Source of the DNA: Meghimatium bilineatum
Taxonomy: Eukaryota > Mollusca > Gastropoda > Stylommatophora > Philomycidae
Direction: 5' to 3'
DNA length: 64,000 bases
Assembly: GCA_034231615.1 (NCBI GenBank)
Contig: CM067306.1
Coordinates: forward strand, 65,313,790 to 65,377,789
Part shown: positions 22,791 to 64,000 of the stretch, one piece after another
Layout of the letters: every line of letters starts with the position of its first letter
How positions within the stretch are numbered: the stretch's first letter is position 1
The notes under the pieces: model-generated
The model's input: the letters and a program-made list of their open reading frames with translations, nothing else
Told to the model about the DNA's origin: nothing
Database searches by the model: none
Translations under genes and position numbers: made by a program

Positions 22791-22826
22791 CCCATTTTGA
22801 AAATTTAGTGCTAATGCCTACTGTAG
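22790..22826 (+). mobile_element. Orphan TAGG-family 3' terminus
   Basis: CCCATTTTGAAAATTTAGTG then CTAATGCCTA is almost identical to the terminal 31 bp of copy II, with nothing else of the element beside it. Confidence 0.6.
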
Positions 22827-23074
22827 AAAAGAAAGATTTACCCTATTTATATACTTGGAGTCGCATGCAAAAAATAGTCAAGGTCGACCAACGAAATTCA
22901 CGAAAATAATGAAAAGGACTTTTAGGTCATGTTTACATTTTCTTTGCATAGGTCTTATACTAGGCATTAGCACTAATCGAAATATTTCCGCAAAAAGATA
23001 TTTAGAGTAATGTCCCTTGATAAACATGCCATTTGCCGACATTTTCATTTTTTCATGGACCACGTGTGCACTAT

Positions 23075-23227
23075 CCAATGGAATTGTCATTTAGTGACGC
23101 CACGCAGCTTTAGTTCATATAAAAGTGAACTGTATACTATTTATAATCCATTTGTTCAGTGTATTAAGATTATAAATGTTGGAGATACCTTATCTACAAT
23201 TAACACCAAGCAATTAAACAAGACGAG
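23075..23227 (+). promoter_or_regulatory. Promoter and exon 1 of copy II
   Basis: CCAATGGAATTGTCATTTAG, then CATATAAAAGTGAAC, then exon 1 ending AAACAAGACGAG before GTAGGTG. CATATAAAAGTGAAC is identical in copy I. Confidence 0.65.
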
Positions 23228-23887
23228 GTAGGTGTTTTTTCTCTTTGCACACGTATATTTTTTAGTTTTGATTTTAAGTGATATGTGAAACCATGTCTAA
23301 CATATTCAGCAACCATTTCTCTCTTTATGTACCAAATTTTAACATTTCTAGAAGTACCTATTAATTATTATAAAATTTTAAAAATGCTATGGTGATCGAC
23401 CGACCACGCTACTAACTTTAGAGTTCGTTTTCGGCTGTTCAATGTTGCCGCGCCGTTAATTATCGATATACGTGTATAATGTTAAAAATTTAAGTTACAG
23501 TTTAATGAATTTCTACATCTTATCATTCTTTAGTTAATTTAATGTGACACTATGTACTAGTTTTTATTTAAATGTCTTCAAACAGTATTATATTAAATTA
23601 TTCAAGGGTACAGATAAAAAAAAACATGTCAGCGCGTCAGAATGCTTGTAGCCCATGTTACCATGACAATGACAAGTGTTTGTGTCTCACCGAAGTCACT
23701 GTAATCAAACTCAAGATAGCTTCTATTCAAACATTATTAGTAGGTCTAGGTATAAATTAGAATTACCGTAAAGATAGTTGAGAAGTCACCTATGTAAGTT
23801 TCTTATAGTTTGAATATCCATAATTTTATTTGGAATGTATGAACTAACAGGGTGTACATGCATTTTTGATTATTCTATTTAATTCTG

Positions 23888-24115
23888 GTAGTGACAGTGA
23901 TGGCATATAAGGTCAAGAAATCTATGGAGGATTTGAGGAGACATTTTGCCAATTTTGTACCAGAGTATCCTGTCAAGAAAGGATACATTGCGCAGCTGCT
24001 ATTGACCCCGGTCAAGACTTAGCCTAAAACTAATACATTTTTGGAGGTGATACGAAAGATTAAGACTATAGTGCTTGCTCAGGGACAAGATAAATATATT
24101 AGAGAAAATTATGCA
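23888..24115 (+). pseudogene. Truncated copy of the transposon coding exon
   Basis: ATG at 23900-23902. The first 40 codons (MEDLRRHF.., PEYPVKKGYIAQLLL) match copy I. Codon 41 is TAG (24020-24022) where copy I has Lys. Similarity goes on to about codon 71 and then stops at the first subrepeat. The acceptor AG seen in copy I is TG here (23886-23887). Confidence 0.8.
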
Positions 24116-24889
24116 AATTAGTCACCATTTTGAATATTAATTAGCCCCAATTACGCCTGGCAATTGGTACAGTATATTCAACAGATGCGTCTTGCCTTCC
24201 CGAACACAAAAATGTATAATTTGTATGGTGTTTTATCATAAATAAGTGAAATAATTAATAATTAGACAATTAAATTACAAGTAAATTATGCAAATTAGTC
24301 ACCATTTTGAATATTAATTAGCCCCAATTACGCCTGGCAATTGGTACAGTATATTCAACAGATGCGTCTTGCCTTCCCGAACACAAAAATGTATAGTTTT
24401 ATGCATATATTATCATAAATAACTGAAATATTTCATAAATTGCTAGTTCTGCTTCAATTCTTGGTCACAACTTTCATCATCAGTCCGTTCATATTTTATT
24501 ATATGCTCTCATGTAATTATCTTTTCCTGAAATTTCGACAAAAAAAATTCATAACTTTTCACAGAATCGACCTACAGACTTGGTTGAGGTATCGTTGAAT
24601 TGCAAATTTCAAGGGCTATCTAACTGTGGTGTTTATAATGTTATAACCCCAATTTGAAAATTTAGTGCTAATACCTACTTATACACGGGAGACCGGTCAC
24701 GGCCTGGTCTACTGAGATTGCAGTCGGTTGCATGTTTGCGCTGACTCTGTGAGTTACCTACTAAGAGAAAGTTTACACTTTAGGTTTATTGATTTTTTAC
24801 GTTACCAGTACTTACCTGAAAGAATAAATAAAAGGTTATATTCTATTGCGCAAGAATCAAATTTGATTTTGTAAAGAATTGACACACTG

Positions 24890-26700
24890 GTGACTGTTAC
24901 AATAACGTGCTTTTACCAATGTGGCACCATAAGTCGGTAACACACAACATAAAATGTACTTCCGGTTTACAGAGGCCATATCCGGCTCTTTGGTGCTTGT
25001 ATGAGAGTGAGTTAGTCGTCGGATTATCACTACTCGTAGTCACAGCAAAGGCCCCACTCTCCTCCTCGATCGATTTACATGCGCACTGAGCTGTGAAGAC
25101 CCAAGCACTGCGACCATGTATAATCACATATCCATCAGTGTATATAATAACGTTCCCCTCTTTGGCATTCTAACTGACCAAAGCCTGCGCCTCTTACTTC
25201 ACAGCTGTGGGACACCATTCCCTGCTAAGTGTAATTACTACTCTCAAACAAGTTTAGAAATCTGTTGGTAGACCTATCCATTCCGCACTTGTTGCCATAT
25301 CTTGCGATCTGCACACGCTTTGTATGACATCCTCAGCACATCATATCCACGACTTCCCTCTCTTAGTCTACTACATTTAACTTTCTGTATTTCGGAATAC
25401 AATGGGTGTTCCTTGTCTGCATGTGTATGAATTTACGCCCGTGCATGGCAATACTGTAATCTGTGCTCAGCTGTTAGACAATGAAGTAGGTACCGCATAT
25501 TTTTTGTCGATGTCTCTCTTGTGCACCCAAGAATGATACACATCGCTGCACTCTGGATTCTATCCAGTCTTTCGATCTCAGTTTGGCCAAGAGTCAGAAT
25601 TGCCAGTGCATATTTCACCACAACCACCACCAAACCCTGGTATAAAAGAAATTGCAACCTCTGCTCACACTGCGCAACAGCCATAGCCTTCATTACTTCT
25701 AACCCTTTGCCTGCCCTTATGATAACGTGGTCAACGTTTTCCCTGAAACTCAGACTTCTGTCAAAAAACACACCAGGTATCTAATTGTGCTGGTTCTTTC
25801 TCACCTGTTCCCGTTCAACGAAACATGTGGCATGGGCGTCTTTACCATGTGATTGTTCAAGGAAACAAAGTTACAAATACATTAGAAGAATCCACCACTG
25901 CTCCCGTATCTTTACACCAATTCGTCAGTCTGTCCAGCTTCCCCTGTAGTTCCACGACGCACTCCTCTCGATTTCTGTCCTGCCAATGTACCAGGATGTA
26001 ATCAACTTACGATATCGTTCTGCCAGCACTTGTGATTTGATTGCTAGTGATATGTACTGCGTATACATTGAAAAGCACAGGAGATAGAGGCGATTTCTGT
26101 GGCAAACCAGGGTTAATAACCGTTGGTGCAGATACCCAGTTACCACAATTAAGAACTACTATCCTGTGCAGCAGGGCCGCACCGACTCACTGCACGAAAA
26201 ATCATTTACTGCAAGATTTAACAGTTGGTCCATCAAGACATCCAAGGACACCCTATTGTAATCATCCTCAAGATCTATTACGACCGCACATGTCTCCGTG
26301 CGTGAATCGAACCACTCAAAATAATCCTGCGCAAAGATGGCTGCATTCTGCCATGTCTTTTTTCCTGGGCGATACCTATCTAACAACGTTAGTAAACACC
26401 TATATCTCTCAAGATGACACGATACCTTCCAGGCCACAATGTTTTCCAAAAGCTTGCCTATTGTATTCTGCATTGTTATTATTCTGTAGCCGTGTATCCT
26501 GGTGTGATCCTTGCTAGGTTTGGGTAGTGGAACTATATAGACATGTAACCAGTCTTCTTTTACTGTGTCCTTTAAAATGCTTTTATTGAACATGTCCGCC
26601 AACTCTCCTAACTCCTCATTCGTTCTCCGACTAATGTCATGGTATCTAATGCCATCTGGTCCAAGTGCTGTGTTTTTTTTTACTTTTCAGCACCTTCCTA
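24890..26700 (-). pseudogene. Non-LTR retrotransposon (RT plus RNase H), decayed
   Basis: Minus-strand order: RT fingers (KEDWLHVYIVPLPKPSKDH, GYRIITMQNTIGKLLE, AVVIDLEDDYNRVS), palm in another frame (GLPQKSPLSPVLFNVYA), catalytic region reading VDYILVHWQ where YVDDILV is expected, thumb (FFDRSLSFRENVDHVI, ILTLGQTEIERLDRIQ), then the start of RNase H (WVFTAQCACKSIEEESGAF). RNase H is cut short and joined to the element's last bases near 25020. Same family as 2930-4450. Confidence 0.8.
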
Positions 26701-26936
26701 ATTTCTTCCTAATTTTTATCATATGTTTTTCCCCATGCTAAAGTTCTTACAAGTGTCTGTAATATTTTTCTTGATATGTCTTCACGTTTCTCTGATCAAT
26801 TTAAGCGTTATAGAGTGCCAGCAACGCCGCACCTTTTGTCGCGTCCGTCTTCTGCTAAGCCGTATCAGCGATCTGGAAGCCAGCAATGGTCGTGCGTCTT
26901 GTCAGATCATTCATGGATTTGTGTAAGCGCCAGAAC

Positions 26937-27230
26937 AATTTAGTGATGCAGTGGTGGTACATCTAGCATTCCCGTTCACATAGGCGCATACCACAAAAGT
27001 GCAATGTCCGTTAGCCTGCATCTCTTAGTCATCTATTGGGATTATGTGATAGAAGACAAAAGTGAGAAATTGAGACAAGATATGAGGACGCTTTTTTCAC
27101 AGATGAAAGGTTGTCAGCCTATCCCCAACTTTCAGTAGTTGCCTGCTACAACATGCCTGGAAGACAGTGGTCCTAATTTTTGCACTCTGAACTAGATACA
27201 AGTCCATGCATCTATTGTTAAACGGGCAAT
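26937..27230 (+). repeat. Dispersed repeat R1, copy 1
   Basis: Matches 61205-61610 in the same orientation (GATAGAAGACAAAAGT, GAGACAAGATATGA, CTACAACATGCCTGGAA). Its tail resembles the 'cgcctcttacaacatgcatgg' segment found at 33680, 52020 and 58120. Confidence 0.7.
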
Positions 27231-27599
27231 CGGAAGATAGAAAGGTGCATGATAAGAAAATAGTTGATCATTTGGTTCATTACGGGAGAGATGTGTCCTG
27301 ATTTCCAGATTCCAACTTTTTAATATTTTGCAATTTCATTCAGCTTTTGTGATGAGGAAAAAAATCACCACATCTGCATCAATCTCCACGCTACACACTG
27401 AGAGTCCCCTTCCACAAGGGGCATCCAAGGGGAGGTGGGTGGTAGTGCAGCATGCAGATCATTACATGTGGCATTGTTCAGTCTGACAATGTAGTTGCCA
27501 TCCAGTTTAGTTCAAGTCAAGCATAGTATGCACCTAGATTGTGAAGTTCACCAGTTGTGTACCTACTTTAGTTTAAGTAAATTGTAACAGAAAAGTGTG

Positions 27600-27780
27600 G
27601 CACATGGCTGAGAGGTTAGAGCGTTGATCTTACATTTGTGAGGTCCAGAATTCAACTCATGGCTGAGAGGTTAAAGCATTGGTCTCACATCCGTGAGGTC
27701 TAAAGTTCAATTCATGGTTGAGAGGTTAGAATGTTGGTTTAACATCTGTGGGGTCCAGAGTTCAACTCCCAGTAAGGACT
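27600..27780 (+). repeat. Three tandem tRNA-like (SINE head) units, 55-bp period
   Basis: Each unit has TGGCTGAGAGGTTARAGC, a perfect Pol III A box in units 1 and 2. About 45 nt later comes a B-box-like GTTCAATTC or GTTCAACTC. Units start at about 27605, 27660 and 27715. No acceptor stem or cloverleaf is complete, so they are not tRNA genes. Confidence 0.65.
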
Positions 27781-28699
27781 AGTTTTTTCTGTCGGAGGGT
27801 AAACTAAAAAACTCACCCTGTAAATGATGTTGCGACAGCAAGAGCATGAAACCTTCAGAAGCACAGCCACAAAATCCCTCCCTGCAACTTCCTAACGGGA
27901 AACATGCAGTATTTGACAGTAACAGAAAAGATAAACTATTGCCCTGCAACAAAGTTTCCATTCAGTCTACAGTTATAGAAGAAACAGATCACAGAAATAT
28001 ATATATATAATATATCAGAACTGTAAATACGTATTTGGCAAGGAGAGGGTTTTACCGAAGTAAAAAATAGACAGAAAAAAGGTGATTCTCCAGTTTTCTT
28101 GTGTAATTTCCTCCCTTTTTAATGAGAAATTTGATGACCTTTTTACCTGTTTTGTGAAAAACTAAAAATTTGTGGTGGTAAAAAAGACAAAAGAAGTATG
28201 TGTAATTTTGGATGGGGGCCTGTGGAGAACCTTGTGGAAAGTGGGTAAAACCACAACCAAAATTACACATACTGTTTTCAAAGTCCTAGTCAGACAATGT
28301 TCCTAGTACTAAAGTCATGTTCTGATGTGCTAAGGGGGCGGTCTGAACATCCTAAACTTCCCTCCCCCATTTATGATGGCATGATAGCCGCCAATTGGCT
28401 GTATGTAAAAGCAATGAATAAATAACAACCGTTAATTGACATCTATAAGAAATGTATTATAATAACATTATAATGTAACATTTATTACAAAATTCAAAAT
28501 TTGAAAGAAATCTATTAGCTAGGGTCTAATTTAACATAGAGGAATGGTCCTTTAACAAAATATGTCAATGTTTTTCATATATGAGCTGAAACACATGCTA
28601 TGAAGTACCAGCTAGTGGTACCCATAACATGCTGTCCACCAATAGAAATGGATTGATCTGTCAGGATTGTCAGTTACAAACGTGAATTACAATCAAGAC

Positions 28700-28980
28700 T
28701 AGTACTTACGAAGAACACAGGTTTTTGATGTTTCACTTGAACACAACAGATAGACTATCACTAAGACTAAGGGGTTATGAGGTGCAAACACGGAAACATA
28801 CAAATTACAATACACAAGCATTTTCAACGTTTCGAAACATTAAGTCTTTCTCAAGAATATATAAAACAAACATGTCAATTAGTCAAATTTTGTACATGTC
28901 AATAATATATCTATTGCCTCTGTAGTGGTAACATTGTTTTTACTGTTTTAATTGTTTTTCACTGTTTGTTTCCACCATTT
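28700..28980. repeat. Dispersed repeat with hammerhead-like motif, rearranged
   Basis: 28700-28860 is the reverse complement of about 40735-40880, while 28917-28975 matches 40670-40725 directly, so one half is inverted relative to the other copy. Confidence 0.6.
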
Positions 28981-29559
28981 GTACCTTGGATCAGTTCATT
29001 TCTATTGGTGGGAAAAATTGTGACAAATATCCAGATAACATTTTAGCAGTAAAAGACATAACAACAAAAAGATTTTAATAAATACATTTTAGGTTTAACA
29101 GACTCAACTAGAGGATGACATTTTAGGTTTAACAGACTGAACTAGAGGAGAAGACACTGAGATTATTTCACTAGTGACATTCTATGGAATGTCCTAATTA
29201 AGGGATGACGGAGAATAATTTGACATTTGATGAAAGTGAATATAAGAGAAGCATATGAACTAATTTGACATGCATGAATCTGAAATGTTTTTGGGTCAAT
29301 TAGATGCTATGTAATTTGACATAAGTGAATCTAGAATGCTCTTGAATGTTTTTTTATCATGTGTAAGTGCAGCATGGTCATATGAAGAGTGGGCGCCAAA
29401 TTACCCCAAGCCCCAACAGCTGTGCCGCTCCAACTTGGGTGAGCATGAACTGTTTTTTTTGTGGATGTAATTCCCAGATACGATTTTTCAACTGGGCTAG
29501 AGCATTTTATCCATTCTTGACCTCTCCCACTTGAACTGTCTGCTACGCAATTATGTCCA

Positions 29560-30130
29560 GTTTGTAACTTTCATCCTTTTATTCACCCTGTGACACTATC
29601 TATCTATGAAACAAATCTCTTATAGGACGTTGTCCTCACTTAAACTCTCTTAAGTCTTTCGGTTCTGTGCTAACTATCCATACCTCTCCATTGTTATGTT
29701 AAGAATGTCTTCAATATCCGGTGTCCATCAAAGTCTAGGTCTGCCTCTTGGTCTCCGCCTGAAATTTTTTTCTCCATGATTAATCTTTCTAAATCATTGT
29801 GTCTTTTTATATGACAAAAATATATTATTGTGCGTTTTTTGATAGTTTTGACAAGCCAGTCTTCTATGTTCAAGCCTTTTCAGACATTTGAGTATGTTCA
29901 TCTTTCTGTCCATGATATTCTCAGGACCTTTCTATAACGTTTAATTTCAAGTGTTAGTTTTTCTATTCCATTGTAGATGTCATTGCCCATGTCTTACAAC
30001 CATATGTTGCCAGTGGAAAAATATATCTTAAAAGTTTTCACTGTTTCTGTTTGTCCCTTGCCATAGATGTTTCTCATGATTACCTGTAGAACATTAGGAG
30101 ACAATTCCCACCATCTACTGACTAGCTGTG
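29560..30130 (-). mobile_element. LINE 3' fragment
   Basis: Minus-strand text includes RRPRGRPRL and resembles the fragment at 62840-63330 (GTTGTCCTCACT, CTCTCGGTTCTGTGC blocks). C-terminal RT tail. Confidence 0.55.
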
Positions 30131-30332
30131 GACGGTGTTTGTCAGCTGTTTAGTGGACCCTTTTGTCTCCTAGTCAGTGGGATTGTCACATCATGCAAAC
30201 TATGTTTCTGCAGTGGTCGGTAGTATTGGGGCCTGCAAGCTAAGCCGGATGCAGACTTGTCTAATTCATACGAGCAATGATGTCTGGTCTAGACCTTTTT
30301 CAGACTAATTTAATGTATATGAAACAGTTCCC

Positions 30333-30488
30333 TACTGAAGACAGATGTGTCGAGTCATTGGCGCAAATAAAAAGGTGACACAATGCATTTCTATTCTCTG
30401 GACTACTGCTGGAAATCTAGAATGGATCATGGTCCTGCTACAAGAGAGATCACGTAGGAGTTTGAGAATGTACGCTGAAGAAGAAGAA
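30333..30488 (+). mobile_element. SINE-like family A copy
   Basis: Runs from GAAGACAGATGTGTCGAGTC to the GAAGAAGAAGA tail. Confidence 0.8.
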
Positions 30489-30544
30489 ACATTTCTGAAA
30501 CAATCTGACATATGTTTCATATAGCTGTCAACTTATTTTTTCAT

Positions 30545-30845
30545 AAATCCGTATTTTTAACAATTTATTTCTGTATTTTTAACAATTTATTTCCGTATTT
30601 TTAACAATTTATTTCTGTATTTTTAACAATTTATTTCCGTATTTTTAACAATTTATTTCCGCATATTTAACAATTTATTTACGTATTTTTAACAATTTAT
30701 TTCCATATTTTTAACAATTTATTTCCGTATTTTTAACAAATTATTTCCGTATTTTTAACAATTTATTTCCGTATTTTTAACAATTTATTTCCGCATATTT
30801 AACAATTTATTTCTGTATCTTTAACAATTTATTTCCGTATTTCAA
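30545..30845. repeat. 22-bp minisatellite, about 14 copies
   Basis: Unit ATTTCCGTATTTTTAACAATTT with few substitutions. Confidence 0.95.
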
Positions 30846-31339
30846 TAACAACATCCGTATTTAGGCACCAACAAAAAAGTAATTTTTTTTTAAATTTACG
30901 TTTTTTAATGGGTTTTTTTGGGGGACCGAAATCTGTTATAATACGGAAAACCGTACAAGTTGACAACTATGGTATCATTTTAAAATGTTGGACTAATTAC
31001 TAACTTGACATGTATGAATATGAAACATTTTGGTGCTAGTAAATGTATGTGAACAGTTTTTGGACCAATCTGACACAAGTGAATAAACATGATATGTTTT
31101 TAGCATAATTCACTGAATGAGGAAGAACTGCGAGTCAATTGTCTACTAGAACTACCACCATACAACAGTATACTTCTAGTAGATATGGCTATATAATGAG
31201 GCTTTTCTTTCAATGAAAATCCCTCGAACATTCATCTTTACATCTAGCGAGAATAACTATGCATGATAATGTATTATTGTCACGGATGACGCATATAACT
31301 AATAAATAGCAAAAATACTAAACATAAAGTATTGTCAAT

Positions 31340-31515
31340 AAATTATGTTTGTTACTGCGGCACTCTTCACCTTGTGGGATATTCTCTGAAAGTTTGATTA
31401 CTGTGGCACTCTCTGAGCTTGTTGGATATTCTCTGAAAGTTTGATTACTGCAGCACTCTCCAAGCTTGTTGGATATCTTCTATGTTTGATTACTGCAGCA
31501 CTCTCCAAGCTTGTC
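31340..31515. repeat. Tandem repeat of 41-47 bp, about 4 copies
   Basis: Unit contains TTTGATTACTGCAGCACTCT and CCAAGCTTGTTGGATAT. Confidence 0.85.
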
Positions 31516-31529
31516 GGATATCCTCTGAC

Positions 31530-32240
31530 AGCCTGGTTGTTATTTATCTTTACAGTTTTATGTTTCATGTTGTATGTCCTATTGCCCAACGTATTGGTTA
31601 AATACATGTCTTGCCTCAATTTCTGAGTTTTTTCTTCTATGAAACACCCTCATGGATGATTAATTTTTTCAAGTGCAGAGGACATTGCACCATAGTCCTT
31701 CTAGGACAATTTCCAAGGTGCTAGGGAATGCCAGATGGATGTACCATAACTGTAGATAGGTCAACAAAGCTGATGGAAGAATGATGAACTTGTTGGCCAA
31801 GAAGTATGTACTACACAAACTCCTGGCTGGACATGATGATCCTGGGGTACTTCTGCACTGGAATACCTCCCTTCAGGGTCTACCATGCATTCATAAACCC
31901 CCCAACACAATCCTGCCTTTTAGACAGGAAATCTTATACATGCTTACGTTTCACTTCGGTTACACAACTGAGAAGAACCTGTGCTTTTGTCAGGAAGGCT
32001 ATGGGCTGTCAAGAGCTACCTTCTCACAGTTAAAGTCATTATTTCATCATCATCATGTTATAATTGAACATAAGTATGAATGTAAAAGATGTTTCTGGAC
32101 TAGATTAGCGATATAATGTATGAAGTAGCTGAATGTGCCATGCTGGCTAGTACAGGTCACTAACTGCATCTCCACACATTCCTATCCTAATGCAGCTACC
32201 AAGTTCTGTTGTTGATTTTCATTCATGTCACAAGGTTAAA
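31530..32240. other. No recognisable gene
   Basis: A forward 111-codon frame at 31781-32116 (LLAKKYVLHKLLAGHDDPG) has no family I know and no supporting signals. It may be a transposon relic. Confidence 0.35.
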
Positions 32241-32253
32241 TAACAATAATCTG

Positions 32254-32408
32254 CCGAAGACAGATGTGTCGGGTCATTTGTGCAAATAAAACGGAGACAC
32301 AACGCATTTCCATTCTCTGGACTACATCCAGCTGGAAATCTGATATCACCATGTTCCTGCTACAAGAGAGATCCAGCGGGAGTTTGAAAATGAACGCTGA
32401 AGAAAAAA
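32254..32408 (+). mobile_element. SINE-like family A copy
   Basis: Near complete, ending GAGTTTGAAAATGAACGCTG and AAGAAAAA. Confidence 0.8.
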
Positions 32409-32439
32409 TAACAATAATATAACAATAATAAGATCCATA

Positions 32440-32870
32440 ACCCGTTTAGTGGTTCCACACTGGAGGCATCAGCAAAAAAAGCACCCCAAACATCTCCATC
32501 CTCAGACATTCAGAGAAGTGTGGAAATTTTATCAATTCAAAATTGTATCTGTCTGTCTCTTCTCCTTCCACCCTTGTCATTTCCTGGCAAAATAATTTTA
32601 GAAAGTGAGTCGTGTCTCGGTACATGTCCAAACCAGAAAAGTTTACAGCATGTCACTACTATCAACATTTGCTCTTGTTAACTCGCAAGTTTGTTTATTT
32701 GCTGCTGCAGAAATATATTTTTCTTGTGCTCTATATAGCTTATTCTTAACAAACATCTGTAGCACTTGTTTTCAACAGCCTGAATCCTTCTTTCTGTGTC
32801 TGCACTGAGTGTCAAACTTTCACATCCGTATAAAAGTATAACTGGCACTAGCAGATCTGAATAGATTGAA
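32440..32870 (-). mobile_element. LINE 3' end (GRRRRGRQ family), just 3' of NSF
   Basis: Shares its blocks with 6050-6295, on the minus strand, about 400 bp beyond the NSF stop codon. It may lie in or near the NSF 3' UTR. Confidence 0.65.
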
Positions 32871-33214
32871 CTTGACTGTAATACTGTGATCTTATTTCTT
32901 CAAATAATATTCAAACTTGCTATGGTAGTTAAAAATATTATTCATTTGTGCAGATACCCCAGTGTAGCATTTCCATGGGCAGAATTTTACTCGTTGGCAC
33001 CTAAATCTTCTCCGAAACTTGGCCTATTGGCAAGCAGAAAAAAAACTCAGCTGTTATTCTACATCATTTTGACCAGAAGTCCAACCATATGGACTGGCGA
33101 AACATATGACTTGAAATTTCATTAAAAAGTAAACAGTAAAAATATCAAGAGATTAGTATAAATACTTAATCAAAAACTCTTCTCCATATAATGGGGAAAG
33201 AGGAGAAATGATGT

Positions 33215-33292
33215 GTACACCTAACAATGAATGTGTACACCTAACAATGAATGTGTACACCTAACAGTGAATGTGTACGCCTAACAATGTGA
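33215..33292. repeat. 20-bp tandem repeat in the NSF 3' UTR
   Basis: Four copies of AATGTGTACACCTAACAATG abut the NSF stop codon. Confidence 0.85.
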
Positions 33293-63789
<30,497 letters not shown>

Positions 63790-63869
63790 CTGCAAAAAAA
63801 AAAATGATGAATAATTGAAACAAAACATAATAAAACTTATTTTCAAAAATAATATATTTCATTATCAGG

Positions 63870-64000
63870 TAATGTCTCTACATTGAAGGTTGGCTGCAAT
63901 AGACCTCCAACATATTCTGTCTCTTGCATTGGTGGTGCACTCTGCTAGACTGTAACCTGTTCACCTCATGATGTTTCTCCCCCAATTTCATCTCGGCATA
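63870..64000 (-). mobile_element. LINE 3' end, cut by the window edge
   Basis: Third copy of the 2690-2890 sequence (GAAGGTTGGCTGCAATAGAC, GGTGGTGCACTCTGCTAGAC). Confidence 0.65.

Larger units (their letters stand above)
22961..24677 (+). mobile_element. TAGG-family transposon, copy II, with 7-bp target site duplication
   Basis: It begins TAGGCATTAGCACTAAT and ends with the inverted ATTTAGTGCTAATACCTA. The base runs outside each end are identical: CTTATAC at 22954-22960 and at 24678-24684. In between are a CCAAT box (23075-23079), TATAAAAG (23118-23125), exon 1 ending 23227 before GTAGGTG, and an intron. A truncated coding exon (23888-24115) is fused directly to two nearly identical 175-bp subrepeats (24109-24420), followed by the 3' block. 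This is the best-defined copy and sets the boundaries for the family. Confidence 0.8.

Noticed and set aside
27600-27780. tRNA genes
   Set aside because: A and B boxes are present but no unit can form the acceptor stem or anticodon arm convincingly; the 55-bp period is too short for tRNA genes.
31781-32116. Possible 111-residue gene
   Set aside because: No family, no upstream splice or promoter signal, and chance frames of this length occur in the window.

Overview
This window looks like nuclear DNA from an animal. It is AT-rich, has two split protein-coding genes with GT..AG introns and correct phases at every junction, and is full of non-LTR retrotransposon pieces, SINE-like repeats, DNA transposons and minisatellites. 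Mobile-element content suggests a marine invertebrate, possibly a lophotrochozoan; this is a guess, because no species-specific marker was recognised.

Layout. Positions 48-7157 (minus strand) hold the first six coding exons of OLA1, the Obg-like ATPase; the rest lies off the left edge. Positions 7158-33292 are about 26 kb of intergenic DNA made mostly of mobile elements. Positions 33293-63789 (minus strand) hold 19 exons of NSF, the hexameric AAA+ ATPase that disassembles SNARE complexes. Only the N-terminal exon (about 30 residues) is missing, off the right edge. OLA1 and NSF share a strand but have no evident functional link.

The most unusual region is 10.78-24.68 kb, with a further relic at 43.8-44.5 kb. 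It contains at least five copies of what looks like one undescribed DNA transposon family. Termini read TAGG(C/T)ATTAGCACTAA, and one copy (22961-24677) is flanked by a perfect 7-bp direct repeat, CTTATAC. Each copy has the same order: terminal repeat, CCAAT and TATA boxes, short non-coding exon, 5' splice site, intron, coding exon, about 150-175-bp subrepeats containing an ATGCAAAT octamer, conserved 3' end, terminal repeat. The 3.6-kb copy at 10783-14381 carries an open 382-residue reading frame with a decapeptide repeat and a coiled coil that I do not recognise. Two decayed Merlin/ISXO2-type transposases and several LINE fragments surround this cluster.

The NSF introns carry many private minisatellites. 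In two cases the tandem unit includes the exon's own splice donor (exons at 46852 and 45727), and a third duplication copies a splice acceptor (exon ending 47114). A decayed duplicate of an NSF D1 exon survives in the neighbouring intron at 51772-51846. Tandem duplication of short segments, including splice sites and LINE tails, seems to be a dominant local mutational process.
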